This document shows, piece after piece, positions 12,144 through 24,337 of a stretch of DNA of 64,000 nt; the stretch's first letter is position 1; every line of letters starts with the position of its first letter. The position numbers and the translations under genes are program-made. The notes beneath the pieces are model-generated. The model searched no databases, was not told the origin of the DNA, and saw nothing but the letters and a program-made list of their open reading frames with translations. The DNA is from Lepas anatifera (lineage: Eukaryota > Arthropoda > Thecostraca > Lepadidae). Where the stretch lies: positions 186,001 through 250,000 of the forward strand of contig JAOTON010002202.1 in the NCBI GenBank assembly GCA_034440635.1. Direction: 5' to 3'.

Positions 12144-13065
12144 TTAACCCGCGCCCCACCGGGGTCCGGCGCCACCTTCGCCCCACCGGGGGCCATCGAT
12201 GGCCCCTCTAACTCCGAAAGTATGGGTGTTAGCGCAAATCTGCAAAGTGCATTAGAAAGCTCGCGTGAATTCAGTAAGAAATTACTTCACATGTTTTAGC
12301 GCTCAGGTCAATGTTTTGACCTCCAGAGGTCAAATTAGGTCAAGATCGGCTATTTTCACTCAAATATGAAATGACCTCCCGCCAGTGGTTTGACCTCCAG
12401 AGGTCACCTCGTGACCTAAGATGACCTGAGGTAACGAAAGGTCAGAAAGTGACCTTGCTGTATATCAAACAAAAGCTAGTGACAATACATACACGATGGC
12501 GTTTGATTCAGCGCTCTAGCTTATATAGGTCAAAAGTTATTGTCAAAATACTGTTTTTGACCCCTGGTGACCTTGGATGACCTTGGAGAGGTCAAAGGGC
12601 AAATATGGTCCCTGGAATCCGTGAAAGGGTGTCCAAGAACGCTTCTCTGACAAAGCCGAGCATTTCCAATCGTTTTTGTGACTTTTAGATCATAAGACAG
12701 CTTTTCCCCATGCTTTGTCAATGGGAGAGGTCACCTCGTGACATGACCTCAGGTCACAAAATCGAAAAATCCCGGATATACACCTTGTAGACCCTGGAAG
12801 GGTCATAAATTGTAGGAAGTTTCAAATTGATCGACTTCGAAATGTAGCTCTTACAGAGCTCTAAAGTTGAAGTAAGGTGACCTTGGTTGACCTCGCCTGG
12901 TGACCTGACCTTGGGTGACCTGGAGTAAAAAAATTCAGGGATGGTGTGAAAATTATGCAGTAAGAGGTAGAGCCCTCAACCGCGGTGCTGCGCCTCGTCG
13001 TTTTTCTGCTATCCCAGAAAAACCTTAGAGGGGGCCATCGATGGCCCCGGTGGGGCGAGGGTTAA
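12144..13065 (+). mobile_element. TTAA element family A, copy A2 (internally deleted)
   Basis: Same orientation and ends as the copy 310 bp upstream, but about 120 bp is missing after 12370 compared with full copies. Hexamer pairs AGGTCA-CCTCG-TGACCT and TGACCT-CCAG-AGGTCA are retained. The right end reads GGTGGGGCGAGGGTTAA. The 310-bp gap between A1 and A2 holds nothing recognisable. Confidence 0.85.
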
Positions 13066-13680
13066 TGGTTAGGAGCTTTCATTTCTCAACGGGACGTTCT
13101 TTTTCAGCCCTAGGGCGGCCCATTGCAACATTGACTGCCCTCATCCACGTTTGACCGCCTCTCGTGCATGATTGCGCGTTTATTTTTCATCATTGGCGAC
13201 TAGGGCGCCCTACTTCAACCTGGATCGTTCCTATTGCCCTCTGGACGCCCTCAGATCTGGGCTGGGCGCCCCTATTTTACGATGAAACGCCTTTTTTAGC
13301 CCTAGGGCACCCCACTGTGACATGGGCACCCCTCTTCTACAGGATTACATGCCCCTTCCCTGCCATTGGACACTCTTATTCAGACTTGGGGCGGTCCACT
13401 CAAACGTGGGTCACTTTCATTCACCTCCGGCCGCGCTTTACTTTGCAGCTGGGTGCTTCTATTTCACGATTAGCCGCCCCTTTTCATCTCCAGGATGGGC
13501 CGCATTGGTCACTCTCAAAGCAGTCTTAGGAGGCCTCACTTCAACGTGAACCGCCCTCATTGACTTCCGTTCGCTGTTAACTTTGTGGCTGGCCACCCCT
13601 ATTTCACGATTGACCACCTTTTGTCAGTTCTAAGGCGCCCCACTGTAAGATTGGTCCCCTCATCTTTTAGTGGTAAACAT
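13066..13680. repeat. Degenerate GC-rich short-period repeat
   Basis: Phrases such as CCCTAGGGCGGCCC, GGGCGCCC, CCCTATTTCACGATT and CACTTCAACGTG recur irregularly. The open frame here (13164-13529) is a by-product of the repeat and has no family resemblance. Confidence 0.45.
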
Positions 13681-13805
13681 TACCTCGACTTCATTTAGTG
13701 AATATTTTGGGTATTAATCGGTGCTATATTCTACTCAGTCAACACTCAGGAACGCCCGAAGTGCACTCATGCTCAACCGATCTGTTATTACATAGGCGTA
13801 GGAAT

Positions 13806-13852
13806 GGGGGGGAGGGTGGAGGACCAGTGCCCCCCCCCCCCCCTCCCGGTCC
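13806..13852. repeat. G-run / C-run pair
   Basis: A G-rich block is followed within about 25 bp by a run of 14 C. This is compatible with a decayed hAT-like MITE core and with G-quadruplex or hairpin structure. Homopolymer length may be unreliable in assembly. Confidence 0.5.
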
Positions 13853-13959
13853 CACTTTTCTGTGGTGAACCCTCGTAACGGATACAAAAATATCAGCAAC
13901 TGTAATACAAAACAAGCAATCCAAACGGCCCAGATAGCTTGTCTTGGAAACTTCGTAAG

Positions 13960-14150
13960 CTGATCTGGGCGCCTGAGCTGATCTAAGATTCTACGAGTCA
14001 ATCTGGAGATCCTGAGCTATTTGGGGTGCCTGAACTTGCCTTTAGGTGCCACATGAGCTAATCTGGGCCTCCTGAGCTGAGCGGAGGACCATCCTTGAGC
14101 TAGTTTGAGCCCCTGAACTGCTCTAGGGTTCCTAAGACAAGGACCAGTTC
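13960..14150. repeat. Degenerate tandem repeat with CCTGAGCT phrases
   Basis: Variants of CTGAGCT(G/A)ATCT and GGNNNCCTGA recur every 25-35 bp with heavy divergence. Confidence 0.45.
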
Positions 14151-14526
14151 GGTACTACGCCCCCTGCTAGCCCCTTGACGAGGAGCACCTCGTGAAAAAG
14201 GTCAAGGCACCTTTTACTTGAGTGCTTCCAGATGGACCACGAAAACTGAACCCAATCAAAATCCAGCCCAGACCGCTACCCACACAGAGCAAAAATTTGG
14301 TCACGGCATTTCCATGCATGACTTCATGACAATGCATGCATGACGATACATCATACACACACACGTGTATACATGACTATACATGACCAAGTTATTTCCC
14401 GCCGTTTCCTTTTATGGCTAGCTTTCCTATAGGTGGGCCCTCTCTAAGGCTGGCCTCCCACTTTTCAAACGGTTCCAAGGCCCCTGTGTTGTTGCGTTGT
14501 CTATTGCAACGAGAATATGTAACGAT

Positions 14527-14759
14527 CAGGGGCGTCACCACAGGGGGGCTAGGGGGCTGGTCCCCCCACTTTTTGGCCAAACATTTCCTCATCTCAGTCA
14601 AAATGGGAGAAAACCGAACATTCTTATAACCAGCCGCTGCAGAAGGCAACGAGAAGCCCGAATTCGAACAGTATTTGGTCCTAACGTGGAAAGTTTTTTG
14701 TCAGCGTCAGTTTGAAGTTTGGCTGGCCCCCCACTTTTTTGCCGGTGGCGACGCTTATG
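14527..14759. mobile_element. hAT MITE with exact 8-bp target duplication
   Basis: The element starts CAGGGGCGTCACCAC and its other end, reverse-complemented, starts CATAAGCGTCGCCACC. It is flanked by the exact direct repeat GTAACGAT (14519-14526 and 14760-14767). An 8-bp duplication with CAGGG-type ends is diagnostic of the hAT superfamily. There is no coding capacity. Subterminal GGGGGGCTAGGGGGC and CCCCCCA blocks are typical of short relatives in this window. Confidence 0.85.
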
Positions 14760-15147
14760 GTAACGATGTAATAAAGTGTGCTGGAAAATTTACTTTTTTA
14801 AGAAGCAAAGTTGATGCAGTTTGACAACTATCCTTCAGAGTTTTTTTCTTTAACAATATTCTGAATATACTTATACTCAACGAACACACAAATACTCCGT
14901 TTGGATACCGTTTTAAGACTAAGGTCATTTGCTTATCTTCCCCAGATGTATATTCATTTCGCTGTGTCACTAAAGCAAAGTCTCACCAGCTTAGAGAGAA
15001 CAATTCCTACGTTATCCTTATGAGAAAGCCTGCTGGTTACTGCCATGCAAAGCCACGTTCTTTTCTTTTCGCCTGATTTGGTCGACGCCTGTGGTGGTGG
15101 CTCAATTATCTGTGACTGCGGAAGCGAATAGATAGGCCATGGCGACG

Positions 15148-15181
15148 GGTCTGATGGGGGGGGGGCGGGGGGCAGGAGGGA
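15148..15181 (+). repeat. G-rich tract, potential G-quadruplex
   Basis: Ten or more G followed by CGGGGGG and AGGAGGG gives four or more G-runs within about 34 bp on the plus strand. Confidence 0.6.
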
Positions 15182-15846
15182 AGAAAATGCATTAACCCTT
15201 TCTGTGGGGACAACTTCAAAGTATTTGTTCAAAATAGTTTGGTTAGAGGCTCTCTTTTTGAGATATTGGTAGGTTATTTGACTAGAGACACTGACAAATT
15301 ATCCCTTTCACCAGTGATAATTTGTATTATGTTTCAGTCGGCGCTATTTGAAACGACATAGCCAACAGCCAAATTAGTGTCACAAACGCGCCCTCCATGA
15401 TATAAAAATGCCGCACTGGTGGCTCCAGGAAAAGGGCTCAATCCAGCCATAGCCAACCAAAATAAAACAGAGGGGGACAAAAACCTGTTTTGTCCCTCCC
15501 TCAAAGAAATCTAGTGTCATAATCGATGGTCAGTAATTGAAACCATTTTAAGCGTTTTTGCCCAGTTTGGAGGGTATGTACCTTTTTAAACGTTGAAGAA
15601 ATTATTCTCGAATAGGAAACTCAAGGTCATTTCGCTTTTCCAGCAATCGTTTAGAAGTTGTTGATGTAAGCCTCCACCGCTCAGCGTTTCTTCTTCTTTT
15701 AGTGCCCGAAGCTGACATGGGTTTGCTCTCACCAAACCAACCGACTGGAGCCGTCTCCAGAGTGGCAAATTGGCCGCCTCCCCCGAGGCTTCGCCCCCAA
15801 TGAAATCCTGAATCTGTCCTTGGCTGCAACCACGTAAAACACAGTG

Positions 15847-16689
15847 TTAAACACGCGAATTGGAGAGGGGCCTGGTGTCAATGTGCAGTGAAAGGATCCT
15901 AAAATTCCCCCATGATCTAAAAACCGAGAGGGTTAGAAAAACGCCCCTTTGGGTGCGGTGGGGGAGGGGGTGTGGGAGCGATGATGATTTACATTCATAG
16001 ATTCATTGACTGATTTATTGACATTGCTAAGATTCATTGACCTCGTTCAATATCTTCAATGCAAACGAAGTCGTAAAGGCCAAAGCTGGACCTTGCTGGA
16101 AACCTATCGGGAAATTTCGCGATTACGCAACACAAAAAACGGAAATACGCCAAAAGCGGAACACAGTCATAGAAGGAGGGTCCCACACAATTCTCTCTGA
16201 AATTTTTAGGTCAAGGTCATTTAAGATTAATGACCAAAGACCTTTGACCTTAGCCTGCGTCCCAGAACTTGAAATTGAGTAGCCTTAACTATGAGGTCAT
16301 AGCATAAAATGTGTCAGACTGAACAATGTCATCTGAACGGAATACTGTGGTCAATAATGTTGACCTGGAACCTTTGACCTTGACCTTCATGTGGGGTGAT
16401 CTCGACAAATAACCTGATTATATGACGTTGTTACGTCACCTCTCGGTCTGCAGTGCAGACGAATTGGTGCAACCACGCGATTGCGACTGTCTCAAAATAT
16501 AGGTCTGATTTTTTAAAAATATATAACTTGCAAGATTATTGAACGATTTTCAAAACGTATTCACCGATCGACGCACGCAAAGATTCTGTCAAATTTAGCC
16601 AAGCAACCTTTTCCGGCGGCGAACGGTTAGCTGGCCACCTCGGAAAAACAGGTGGGGGACTTTAGGACCCTTTCCGCTGCGCGTGTTAA
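15847..16689 (+). mobile_element. TTAA element family C' (about 843 bp)
   Basis: The left end is TTAA-ACACGCG followed by AAAGGATCCTAAAATTCCCCC. The reverse complement of the right end is TTAACACGCG followed by AAAGGGTCCTAAAGTCCCCC. The two ends therefore form extended imperfect inverted repeats. The interior carries AGGTCA/TGACCT hexamers (for example near 16208, 16247 and 16375). A left-end fragment of the same family is at 39787-39850. No transposase was seen. Confidence 0.65.
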
Positions 16690-18328
16690 AAAATTGTTCT
16701 CTCCACCGGTAAATATTTTGTGTTAGTATGCTCTTACTCATATGTTGGAGAGTCGGAGAGGAAAATGCTGCCAAAAGGGAGCGAGCAGCGCGCGGAGAAC
16801 AAAACTAAACACCACTGCTGGGAGAGAGAGGGGACAGCCCTCATTAGTGAAACACGACAGGCTTCAGGGGAATTTTTTCATAGTCTGCCCCTCCGGTGCA
16901 GGTGAGGGGCTTCTAGGGGCCAGCTCGAGCCGGTCTGGTGACGGACCGTAGAGGCTTCTTTCGGGCACATTTTAGTGAGGTGTTTTTAGTTTATCACCAG
17001 CACATGTATAAAAATAGGCAAATTCACATGGAATTAAGGACAGAGTCCAAGGCTTATTTTCTCTTCCAGTTTTATCAAACGTGACCGAGAAAAAGGCATG
17101 GTCTCGCCCGGCAAATGTCCCCAGTTTTGTCGCACTGTCAATAAAGGTGTCTGTCCTTAAAGTGGCGAGTATGTATGGTTTTGAACACCAGCATTCTCCG
17201 CTCTGGAAAAGCAGCGGGGACGAGGCACCAGGCCACATCCGTCGTGTGTGCTACACAGCATGCCTGGTGAAACTTAAAGAAAACTGATTAAATTTTATCC
17301 ATAATTGTTTACTTATTTATGGCTCTTCTATTTAGTTAGGCGTAGGAGGTGGGCGTGAATTTAAAGGGAAATCTGACGCAGAATGTAAAAAAATTAACAG
17401 CAAACTCACTGTCCCTCTCAAATAAGAGTGATTAACCAATTAGGAACCTAAGCTTCCATCAATATAGCTAAATTTTAGAAGTGGGTCAACCTTTTTCACA
17501 TCGAGTGCATCCTCTGTGCCACCTAAAAAAAAAAAAAAGCAAATAAACAAAGTAAGAACGAAAAAAGAGTTAATATCTATCCATAAATGAAACATAGTCT
17601 CTTCGCAAGAGCCGGCATTCAATGTGTTTTAAATACTGCATTTTAACAGCCCTTTCAACAACACTCAGCCATTCCTAAGAGGACAGACAACATCGTAATT
17701 TTTTTTGAAGTTTTCATACGAATAGAACCCCGATGCACTCACTAATTTTCGCGTCGTCAACATAAATAACTCACGGAAGTTCTAGCTTTGCATGTTTTAG
17801 ATTCTTCCCGTTTCATATAACTAGGCAAAGATACAATCATTACGTATTTTCCAGCCCGCACACATATCTATACACGCAAAATAGACCCAAGAATGTGCTA
17901 AGCCCTGAGCAGGTCTCGTCACTGCCACCGGCGGCGGTGTAATACCAGTGATCTACTTGGGTATTATGCTCCAGTCGCAAACACGTTGGTGTGTGCACAC
18001 TGCATACTCTGCTGAACTTAATTACCTCGCAGAGAGTCTATAGAGAGTCGCACGAGGAGCCTTGCTAGCTGGTGAGAAAGGCATCGCTGCGCCGCTTTCT
18101 CCTTTGTAGAAAATTTTGAAATGGGAAGGCTTTTCTAAGCATCTGCAAAACCTCACATATCCCTCTTGATTTCATACCTTCTTTACAACGGTTGGCCGGT
18201 GTATCGCATTGGCTGAAACACGAGTTCGAAACATTTAAACCAAACCTATCTAGTCTTGCATTGAACCAAAGGCACTGATAACTGTACACCATCTACACAC
18301 GTGAAAATTTGCCTAAAATATTACTTAA
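16690..18328. other. Stretch with no recognised gene
   Basis: Mixed-composition DNA with no recognisable exon, transposon end or tandem repeat. A poly-A run at 17526-17538 is the only low-complexity feature noted. Confidence 0.5.
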
Positions 18329-18426
18329 CAGATTTGCGCTAACCCCCGTATTTTCGGAGTTAGAGGGGGCCATCGATGCCCCCGGGGGGTGAAGGTGGCA
18401 CCGGGCCCCGGTGGGGCTTGAGTTAA
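18329..18426 (-). mobile_element. End fragment of a TTAA family-A element
   Basis: Matches the left 100 bp of family A in reverse: GATTTGCGCTAAC, ATTTTCGGAGTTAGAGGGG, the CCATCGATG palindrome core, and an outer end GGGGCTTGAGTTAA. The rest of the element is absent. Bases 18427-19317 hold nothing recognisable. Confidence 0.75.
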
Positions 18427-19317
18427 TTATTGATTACCCGAATACTAACAACCTGCGGTCTCCAAACAAAACTGCTTCGGCCGCCGGTTCCGTCGGGTTT
18501 ATAGGTATTGAAAACAGCGCTGTATATTCATATATTTATTTATTAAACACCATAAATAGTTTATATCCAATCCAATAGCGAAAAAAGACGCCGTTTAAAT
18601 TTGTAACTAAAACTCTGAGGGTTGCTGGGTCTCACGGAGATCGCTCCCAAAGACCTGTGCTGAGCATGTTGTATGCCATGCTTTTCAGTGTACCCTATAA
18701 ACTTGAGTACCTGTACATTGTCCAGCGTATATGTACCATAACTAAAGCTCCGATTTTGCAAATCGATACCAGACAGCCGCAATGTTGTTGTTTGATTCGA
18801 ATCACTGACATGAATAAATTAACATATCACGTCCAACAGCCTTAAAACCTTTATACTGCATGCTATCCCAGCTCCACAACTCTTGAGCCACAAAAGAGCA
18901 CTGCTCAGATTCCCAGAACATCGGCCAGACACCGAGGATACCCGTTAACTCCGGTAACCGGCCTGATCTCAGCTGATCAAGTCAACCCTCTCTGTTCCAC
19001 TTTAAACGACCTGGAGCACTGATCAAGCCCACGTAAAAGTTAGCCAGTATCGACTGGCCAACAGACTTGCTGCGCCACCTGAATACGATGACCCCACCGC
19101 TGTTAACTTAGATCTCCCAAAGTTCCCGCTGTGTTTTATTCGATATGTTAGACATTGCACCAAGATTGCTGATGAAACCTAAACGGCCGGAAAAAGAGCC
19201 GAAAAAGAGCCGGAGAGCCCACTTTCGGATCAATGCACTGAACGGGTACACACCCAACTAGAATAGTAAAATACTCTTTCATGAATTATAACTGAAAACT
19301 GAGGAGATACAAAATAC

Positions 19318-19435
19318 CCTAGGAATACAAAATACGCTAGGAATACAAAATAATACAAAGAATACAGAATACCTTACAAAATACAAAATACAAAAAATAC
19401 AAAATACCTTAGAAAATACAAATACCCTTCGAAGT
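19318..19435. repeat. A-rich tandem repeat (AATACAAAATAC units)
   Basis: About ten imperfect units of ATACAAAATA with interspersed CCTTAG and CGCTAGG. Confidence 0.8.
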
Positions 19436-19473
19436 GTCTGGGATTATTTACATTCACAGAATTCGGCAAAATA

Positions 19474-20458
19474 GTTAGCCCGCACCCCGGTGGGCCTTCG
19501 AGCCACCTTCGCCCTAGTGGTGGTGTTTGGACACCCCCTCGAACTTGGTCCCTATGCGGGATAGCGGAAAAACGCGAACCCTGGTGGCTAGCTCATATAA
19601 AATTGTGAAGAAACTGCATCAGTCACTTTTTGGCTAAGGTCAATATTGAGGTCATGACCGATCAATGAAGCCGGCATGTTAGGGTAGAGTTTTTGGGCTC
19701 TAACCTCTGACAGGGTTGAGATAGAATCATTTTGTAGGCACCATTCACTTCCTCTTGTCACGGCGAATCAAATGATGTATAATATGAGTATACTAGGTCG
19801 AAACACAAAAATGACCTGACCTCAGGTCAGGTCAGGGTTACTTTTTAATCTAGCATAGTCAATATGCATATCAATCGACTCACAATAGCAGTCCAAACGT
19901 AATGGTATACAACTAAAAGCTGTATCATCATTTCAAACAAAGTTATTGACCTAAGTCCGAACACTGCTTAAGATGCTCCAGATGACCTCACAGGGGTCAC
20001 AGGTCAAAAACTATGACATGAACCTGTAAAAGGGCCCAGGATAATTCAATTTGGAGAATATGAAGGTATCTACACAACTACAGCCCAATTTCTCTTTTAC
20101 TATGTATTTCCAATGGAGAGGTCATGGTCCGTACTTGACCTCAGGTCAACGATATGAAAAAATCCCGGATTGTGTTTTTTAGAACTTGGTGGGAGCACTT
20201 TGTGTCACAAGTTTCAATTCAATAGATTCACCCGTTTCTTCGTTATACCACCTTAAACGTTTTTTGAGGTGAGGTCACTTGACCTGCACTGGTGTCCTGA
20301 CCTGAGATGACTCAATCTTAAAATTGTGGGGAAAGTTGTGGAATCAATGAAGGATAAGGTGAGCCGAGTACGGAGGAGCTTTGCGCTGTTGTTTGTTCGT
20401 GCCGCCGGAAAAACCCGAGGGAAGTGTTCAAACACCCCCCCACCAGTGCGAGGGTTAA
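19474..20458 (+). mobile_element. TTAA element family B (about 985 bp)
   Basis: The left end is TTAGCCCGCACCCCGGTGGG, with TTAA mutated to TTAG. The right end is ACCAGTGCGAGGGTTAA. The subterminal motif GCCACCTTCGCCC is shared with family A, but the interior is only distantly similar. AGGTCA/TGACCT content is again high, including TGACCT-C-AGGTCAGGTCA near 19816 and several sites at 20119-20300. A family-A-like GGGATAGCGGAAAAAC motif occurs near the left end. Confidence 0.7.
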
Positions 20459-20964
20459 TAGACTTAGTGGAATGTAGTGTTTACAAAAATTTTCGAAGGA
20501 GGCGAATTTCTATATCAAACAAAATAAGGATTTTGCAGTTCAAAGTTCAATGTTTAGGTTTGACGAGACAAATACAGTAATATATTTGAATTTAATTATT
20601 GAGAAAACAGTATTTTCTATAATTAATTTAACTCAATCTTATCCCATTTGCATTCATTCAATTACGGTCTCTCCCGACCAATCAACACACTTACACCGTT
20701 TCAGGAGAAAGTGTGTTTTAAGAGTCATTCCCACGGGTGTTAGGTTAGGGAGCGTCTCCCCCAGACCAGACGGGAGGGCAGTCTCCCGCCGTGGGGGTGA
20801 AACCCATGTTCATCCATACATCCCAGGCTAGAATTTGGCAACGGAGAAGGTCCCCGGATCATTTTTCGGTCAGGCGAATACAGGATGGGAGAAATAAATG
20901 TGTATTATTCTCTGAAACTAACAGCAAGATATATGGGGAGACTGCATAATCATTTGACAGGGAT

Positions 20965-21318
20965 TTTTTTATAAATTTTGCCCAACTTGTTCCCAGTACG
21001 GTTGCTGGAGTCGGGGTCTCACTAAAGTCCTCAATGGACTTGTCACGGAGACCCCGACCCCACCACCCGAACGAGCAACTCCCACAATGAAGGGATAATT
21101 TAGAAGCCAAAGTTTAACGTCCCACAAAGCACAGGGACGGCCGCCCCGCTCAGGTCACCCTCTCACCAGTCGGTTGCCAGCCGACCTACGTCGGGCAAAC
21201 TATTGAACGCCGGAGCGTCTCAGGGGAACCGATCCCAAGCCTGGACATGCGCTGCCACTGCATGCTTCTGAGCAGCGGGCCGGATCCCAACGCTCTACCA
21301 ACTGAGCTGCCGGGGCGG
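20965..21318 (-). mobile_element. tRNA-derived SINE, family SINE-B, copy 1
   Basis: On the minus strand the head contains the A-box-like GGCAGCTCAGTTGGTAGAGC and, later, GGGATCGGTTCCCCTGAG. The body has GGCGGCCGTCCCTGTG and GACGTTAAACTTTGGCTTC. Near the 3' end there is an internal hairpin, with GGTCTC and GAGACC arms around the TCACTAAAGTCC region. Other copies lie at 27895-28183 (diverged) and 49275-49638. No clean target duplication was assigned. Confidence 0.75.
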
Positions 21319-21423
21319 CATTTAACTCTTTAGCTCTACTTATTTCCTTAAGTAGAGCTTAAGTTGGTTAATATCATGGCGAAAATACTAAATAAACTAC
21401 GCACTATTCGATCTAAATTCGAA

Positions 21424-23230
21424 TTAACCCTATTTCCAACAGGAGGCCAGATTCTGGTCACTCCTCAGGTTTTTCCATAGTGTCTCCAAAATGGTTTGAG
21501 ATAAGCTCTTGAAATTTGGTGACTTTTCCTAAAACTAAATAACGCATGATCCCTCAAAATTTTGAAAACATATATGTGCCAAAAGCGGAGCTATGGCTTG
21601 CTAATTTGGGGGGTTTATCCAGAAGCCGAGCATTGTCGCCTGCGTTGCGTTTGTCCTACAATAAAGCTGTCCGTTGCAAATTGGCGGCAGTTGTAATGTT
21701 TGAATGTTATTGCTGAGACTTAGGATGACAGTTGATGTATATTTTGATATAATTTTGGCCATAGGCGGTTCCAGAGGCTCAAAATTGGAGGCTTACAATG
21801 TTATCCATAAAAAATCCTCCAAAGTAAACAGATTGCGTACAGAATGTTCGGGAGTGGTAAACATAACCATGTATTGATCTCATATATGTATTATATGATG
21901 ATAGGAAATCATAGGCGTGCTCAGGTACCGTAATTAGGGGGCTCACTCGCACTCAAGTTCCTTTTAGTGCTGTGTGTGCATTGAATTTGACAAAACATTG
22001 TAACTATGCATTTAGTTCTAACACCAAATTATATCGGAAATGACAGTTGATGAGTATTTCGATATATTTTAGGCCATAGGTGCCTACAGATGGACGGGAG
22101 GGGTAAAAATAAGGATGTATTGATCCCATCCGTGTATTATATATGATAATAGGATATCATAAGCGTGCTCAGGTACAGGGGCGTAGCCAGGATTTCACTC
22201 AGGAGGGGGGGCGGCGCCCTGAAAAGGGCCACTGCGACGGCGCCAAAAGGGTCCTGATGGGTAAAAGGGCGCTGCTTGTTACTGAATTGAGTGCTAAAGA
22301 GGGCGTAGAGGGCCCTGTCTGGCATGAAATTTCAAATTTGACCACAGAGCATAGTGCGAATGAGCCGCACTTCGCGCGGTCCGTGCTCTCAGGAGGGCCC
22401 TTCAGGCCCTCAGGGGGGTTGACTGTCTCTGCCGCCCCCCCTGGCTACGCCCCTGCTCAGGTACCGTAGTTAGGGGGTTCGGTAACTTGCAAGCGTATTT
22501 TAGTGTTGTGTCGGCATTGAATGGGGCAAAGTATCATAGATATTGGCATTTAGTCCTAACGCCAAATGGACACCATTCATCCATAGGCGGATCCAGAAGT
22601 GTTCCCCGGGTCGGGCAGGGTGGAAAAAGACGGGGTAATTTGAAAAGTAGTCATACCTGAAAGGTGGGGTAATTTGTGTCTTACCGCATTATTTTTCCTA
22701 CCTGCGTCCGCCTCTGACATATTTTCGGCATTTGAGCACTTTGCTTGACATCAGAGATATCCCACTGTACCTGGTATGTGCATTTCTGCAAAAATTCAAA
22801 TAATTATTATAATTATAATTATAATAATTATTCATAATTATATGAAAAATTCATATAATTCCCCCTCAAATTTCTGGTCCTAGAACCGTTCTTGAATTTT
22901 GAATTTCGCCTAAATGAGAAATTTGACCATTTCCAAGCAAATCCCTGTCAATCCATACTAGTTTCGTGAAAATCAAGCCTAAGAGACAAGAGCTACGGAT
23001 AATCTAAGAAAGGCAGAAATTTTGTATGTTTTGAACCCCTTCCCTCAATTTTCAAAATTTTGAAATTTTTTTTTTTTTAAATGGAGTACAGCCTGAGAGG
23101 AATCAATTTCAGTTTAAATTTTAAAAAATCGGCGGGGTAGATTTCGAGAGCTTAGGGGCGGAATCGGCCCCCCCCCCACCCTTCCCGTTGGAAATAGGGG
23201 TAGCCGGGAGCCCGTTAGAAAAAGGGTTAA
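21424..23230 (+). mobile_element. TTAA element family D, copy D1 (with nested hAT MITE)
   Basis: Ends are TTAACCCTATTTCCAAC and, reverse-complemented, TTAACCCTTTTTCTAACGG. Next to the ends lie CTCAGGTTTTTC and GGGTAGCCGGGAG, both shared with copy D2 at 45023-46273. The interior contains a roughly 300-bp unit repeated two to three times (GACAGTTGATG, GGCCATAGG, GCGTGCTCAGGTACCGTA, GGCATT-GAAT landmarks at about 21720, 22035 and 22500). An AT palindrome occurs at 22799-22860. A 280-bp hAT MITE is inserted at 22176-22455. No transposase frame was found. Confidence 0.75.
22176..22455. mobile_element. hAT MITE nested in D1, exact 8-bp target duplication
   Basis: Terminal inverted repeats are CAGGGGCGTAGCCAGG at both ends. 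The flanking direct repeat CTCAGGTA is exact (22168-22175 and 22456-22463). The uninterrupted target is visible in the sister repeat at about 21918, where GTGCTCAGGTACCGTA is intact. It has no coding capacity. Confidence 0.92.
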
Positions 23231-23303
23231 GAACTTGTTCGTGACAATAGTCAGTTGACGGTATGACAGTGTGTAAGGTATCCCATGTAGTAAAACTAAG
23301 TTA

Positions 23304-24337
23304 TTAACCCTCGCCCCACCGGGGAGGGGCCATCGATGGCCCCCTAAGGTTTTTTTCCGGGATAGCAGAAAAACGACGTGGCGCAGCACCGCAGTTGAGA
23401 GCTCTACTTCTCACTGCATCATTTTCCCATCATCCCTGAAATTTTTTACCCCGGGTCACCCAAGGTCAGGTCACCAGACCAGGTCAACCAAGGTCACCTC
23501 ACTTCAACTTTAGAGCTCTGTAAGAGCTACATTTCAAAGTCGATCGATTTGAAACTGCCTACACTTCATGACCCCTCCAGGGTCTACAAGGTGTATATCC
23601 GGGATTTTTTCGATTTTGTGCCCTGAGGTCAGGTCACGAGGCGACCTCTCCCATTGGAAAAGCATGGGGAAAACCTGTTTCATGATATAAAAGCCACAAA
23701 AATGATTGCAAATACTCAGACTGCTCAGAACAGCGTTTTTGAACACCCTTTCACGGATCCCAGGGATCATATTTACCCATTGACTTTTCCAAGGTCATCC
23801 AAGGTCACCAGAGGTCAAAAACAATATTTTGACAATAACTTTTGACCTAATTAAGCTAGAGCGGCGAAACAAACACCATCGTGTTTGTCTTGTCCCTGGC
23901 TTTCATTTGATATACGGCAAGGTCACTTTTTGACCTTTCGTGACCTCAGGTCATATTAGGTCACGACGTGACCTCTGGAGGTCAAACCACTGGCGGGAGG
24001 TCTTTACGTTCCACATAGCAGACAAAGTACTGGCAATTTGCTATCAAATGTACTTTACCAGGCCTCAATAGCTCTAATGACATAAGAGTTATGCCCAGTT
24101 TGCTTAATCATTGCATATTTGAGTGAAAATAGCCGATCTTGATCTTATTTGACCTCTGGAGGTCAAACCATTGACCTGAGCACTAAAATATGCGAAGTAA
24201 TTCCTTACTGAATTCACACGAGCTTTCTATTGCACTTTGCAGATTTGCGCTAACGCCCATATTTTCGGAGTTAGAGGGGCCATCGATGGCCCCCTGTGGG
24301 GCGAAGGTGGCACCGGACCCCGGTGGGGCGCGGGTTA
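23304..24337 (-). mobile_element. TTAA element family A, copy A3 (1034 bp)
   Basis: A full-length copy in reverse orientation, starting TTAACCCTCGCCCCACCGG and ending GGTGGGGCGCGGGTTAA. It ends 425 bp upstream of the ATG of the beat-like gene. It carries the same half-site pairs as the other copies, for example TGACCTC-AGGTCA near 23940. It lies 73 bp from the end of D1. Confidence 0.9.

Noticed and set aside
22585..22717. Second hAT MITE between CATAGGCGGATCC and GTCCGCCTCTG
   Set aside because: Flanking bases show no duplication, and the left motif belongs to the repeated unit of family D.
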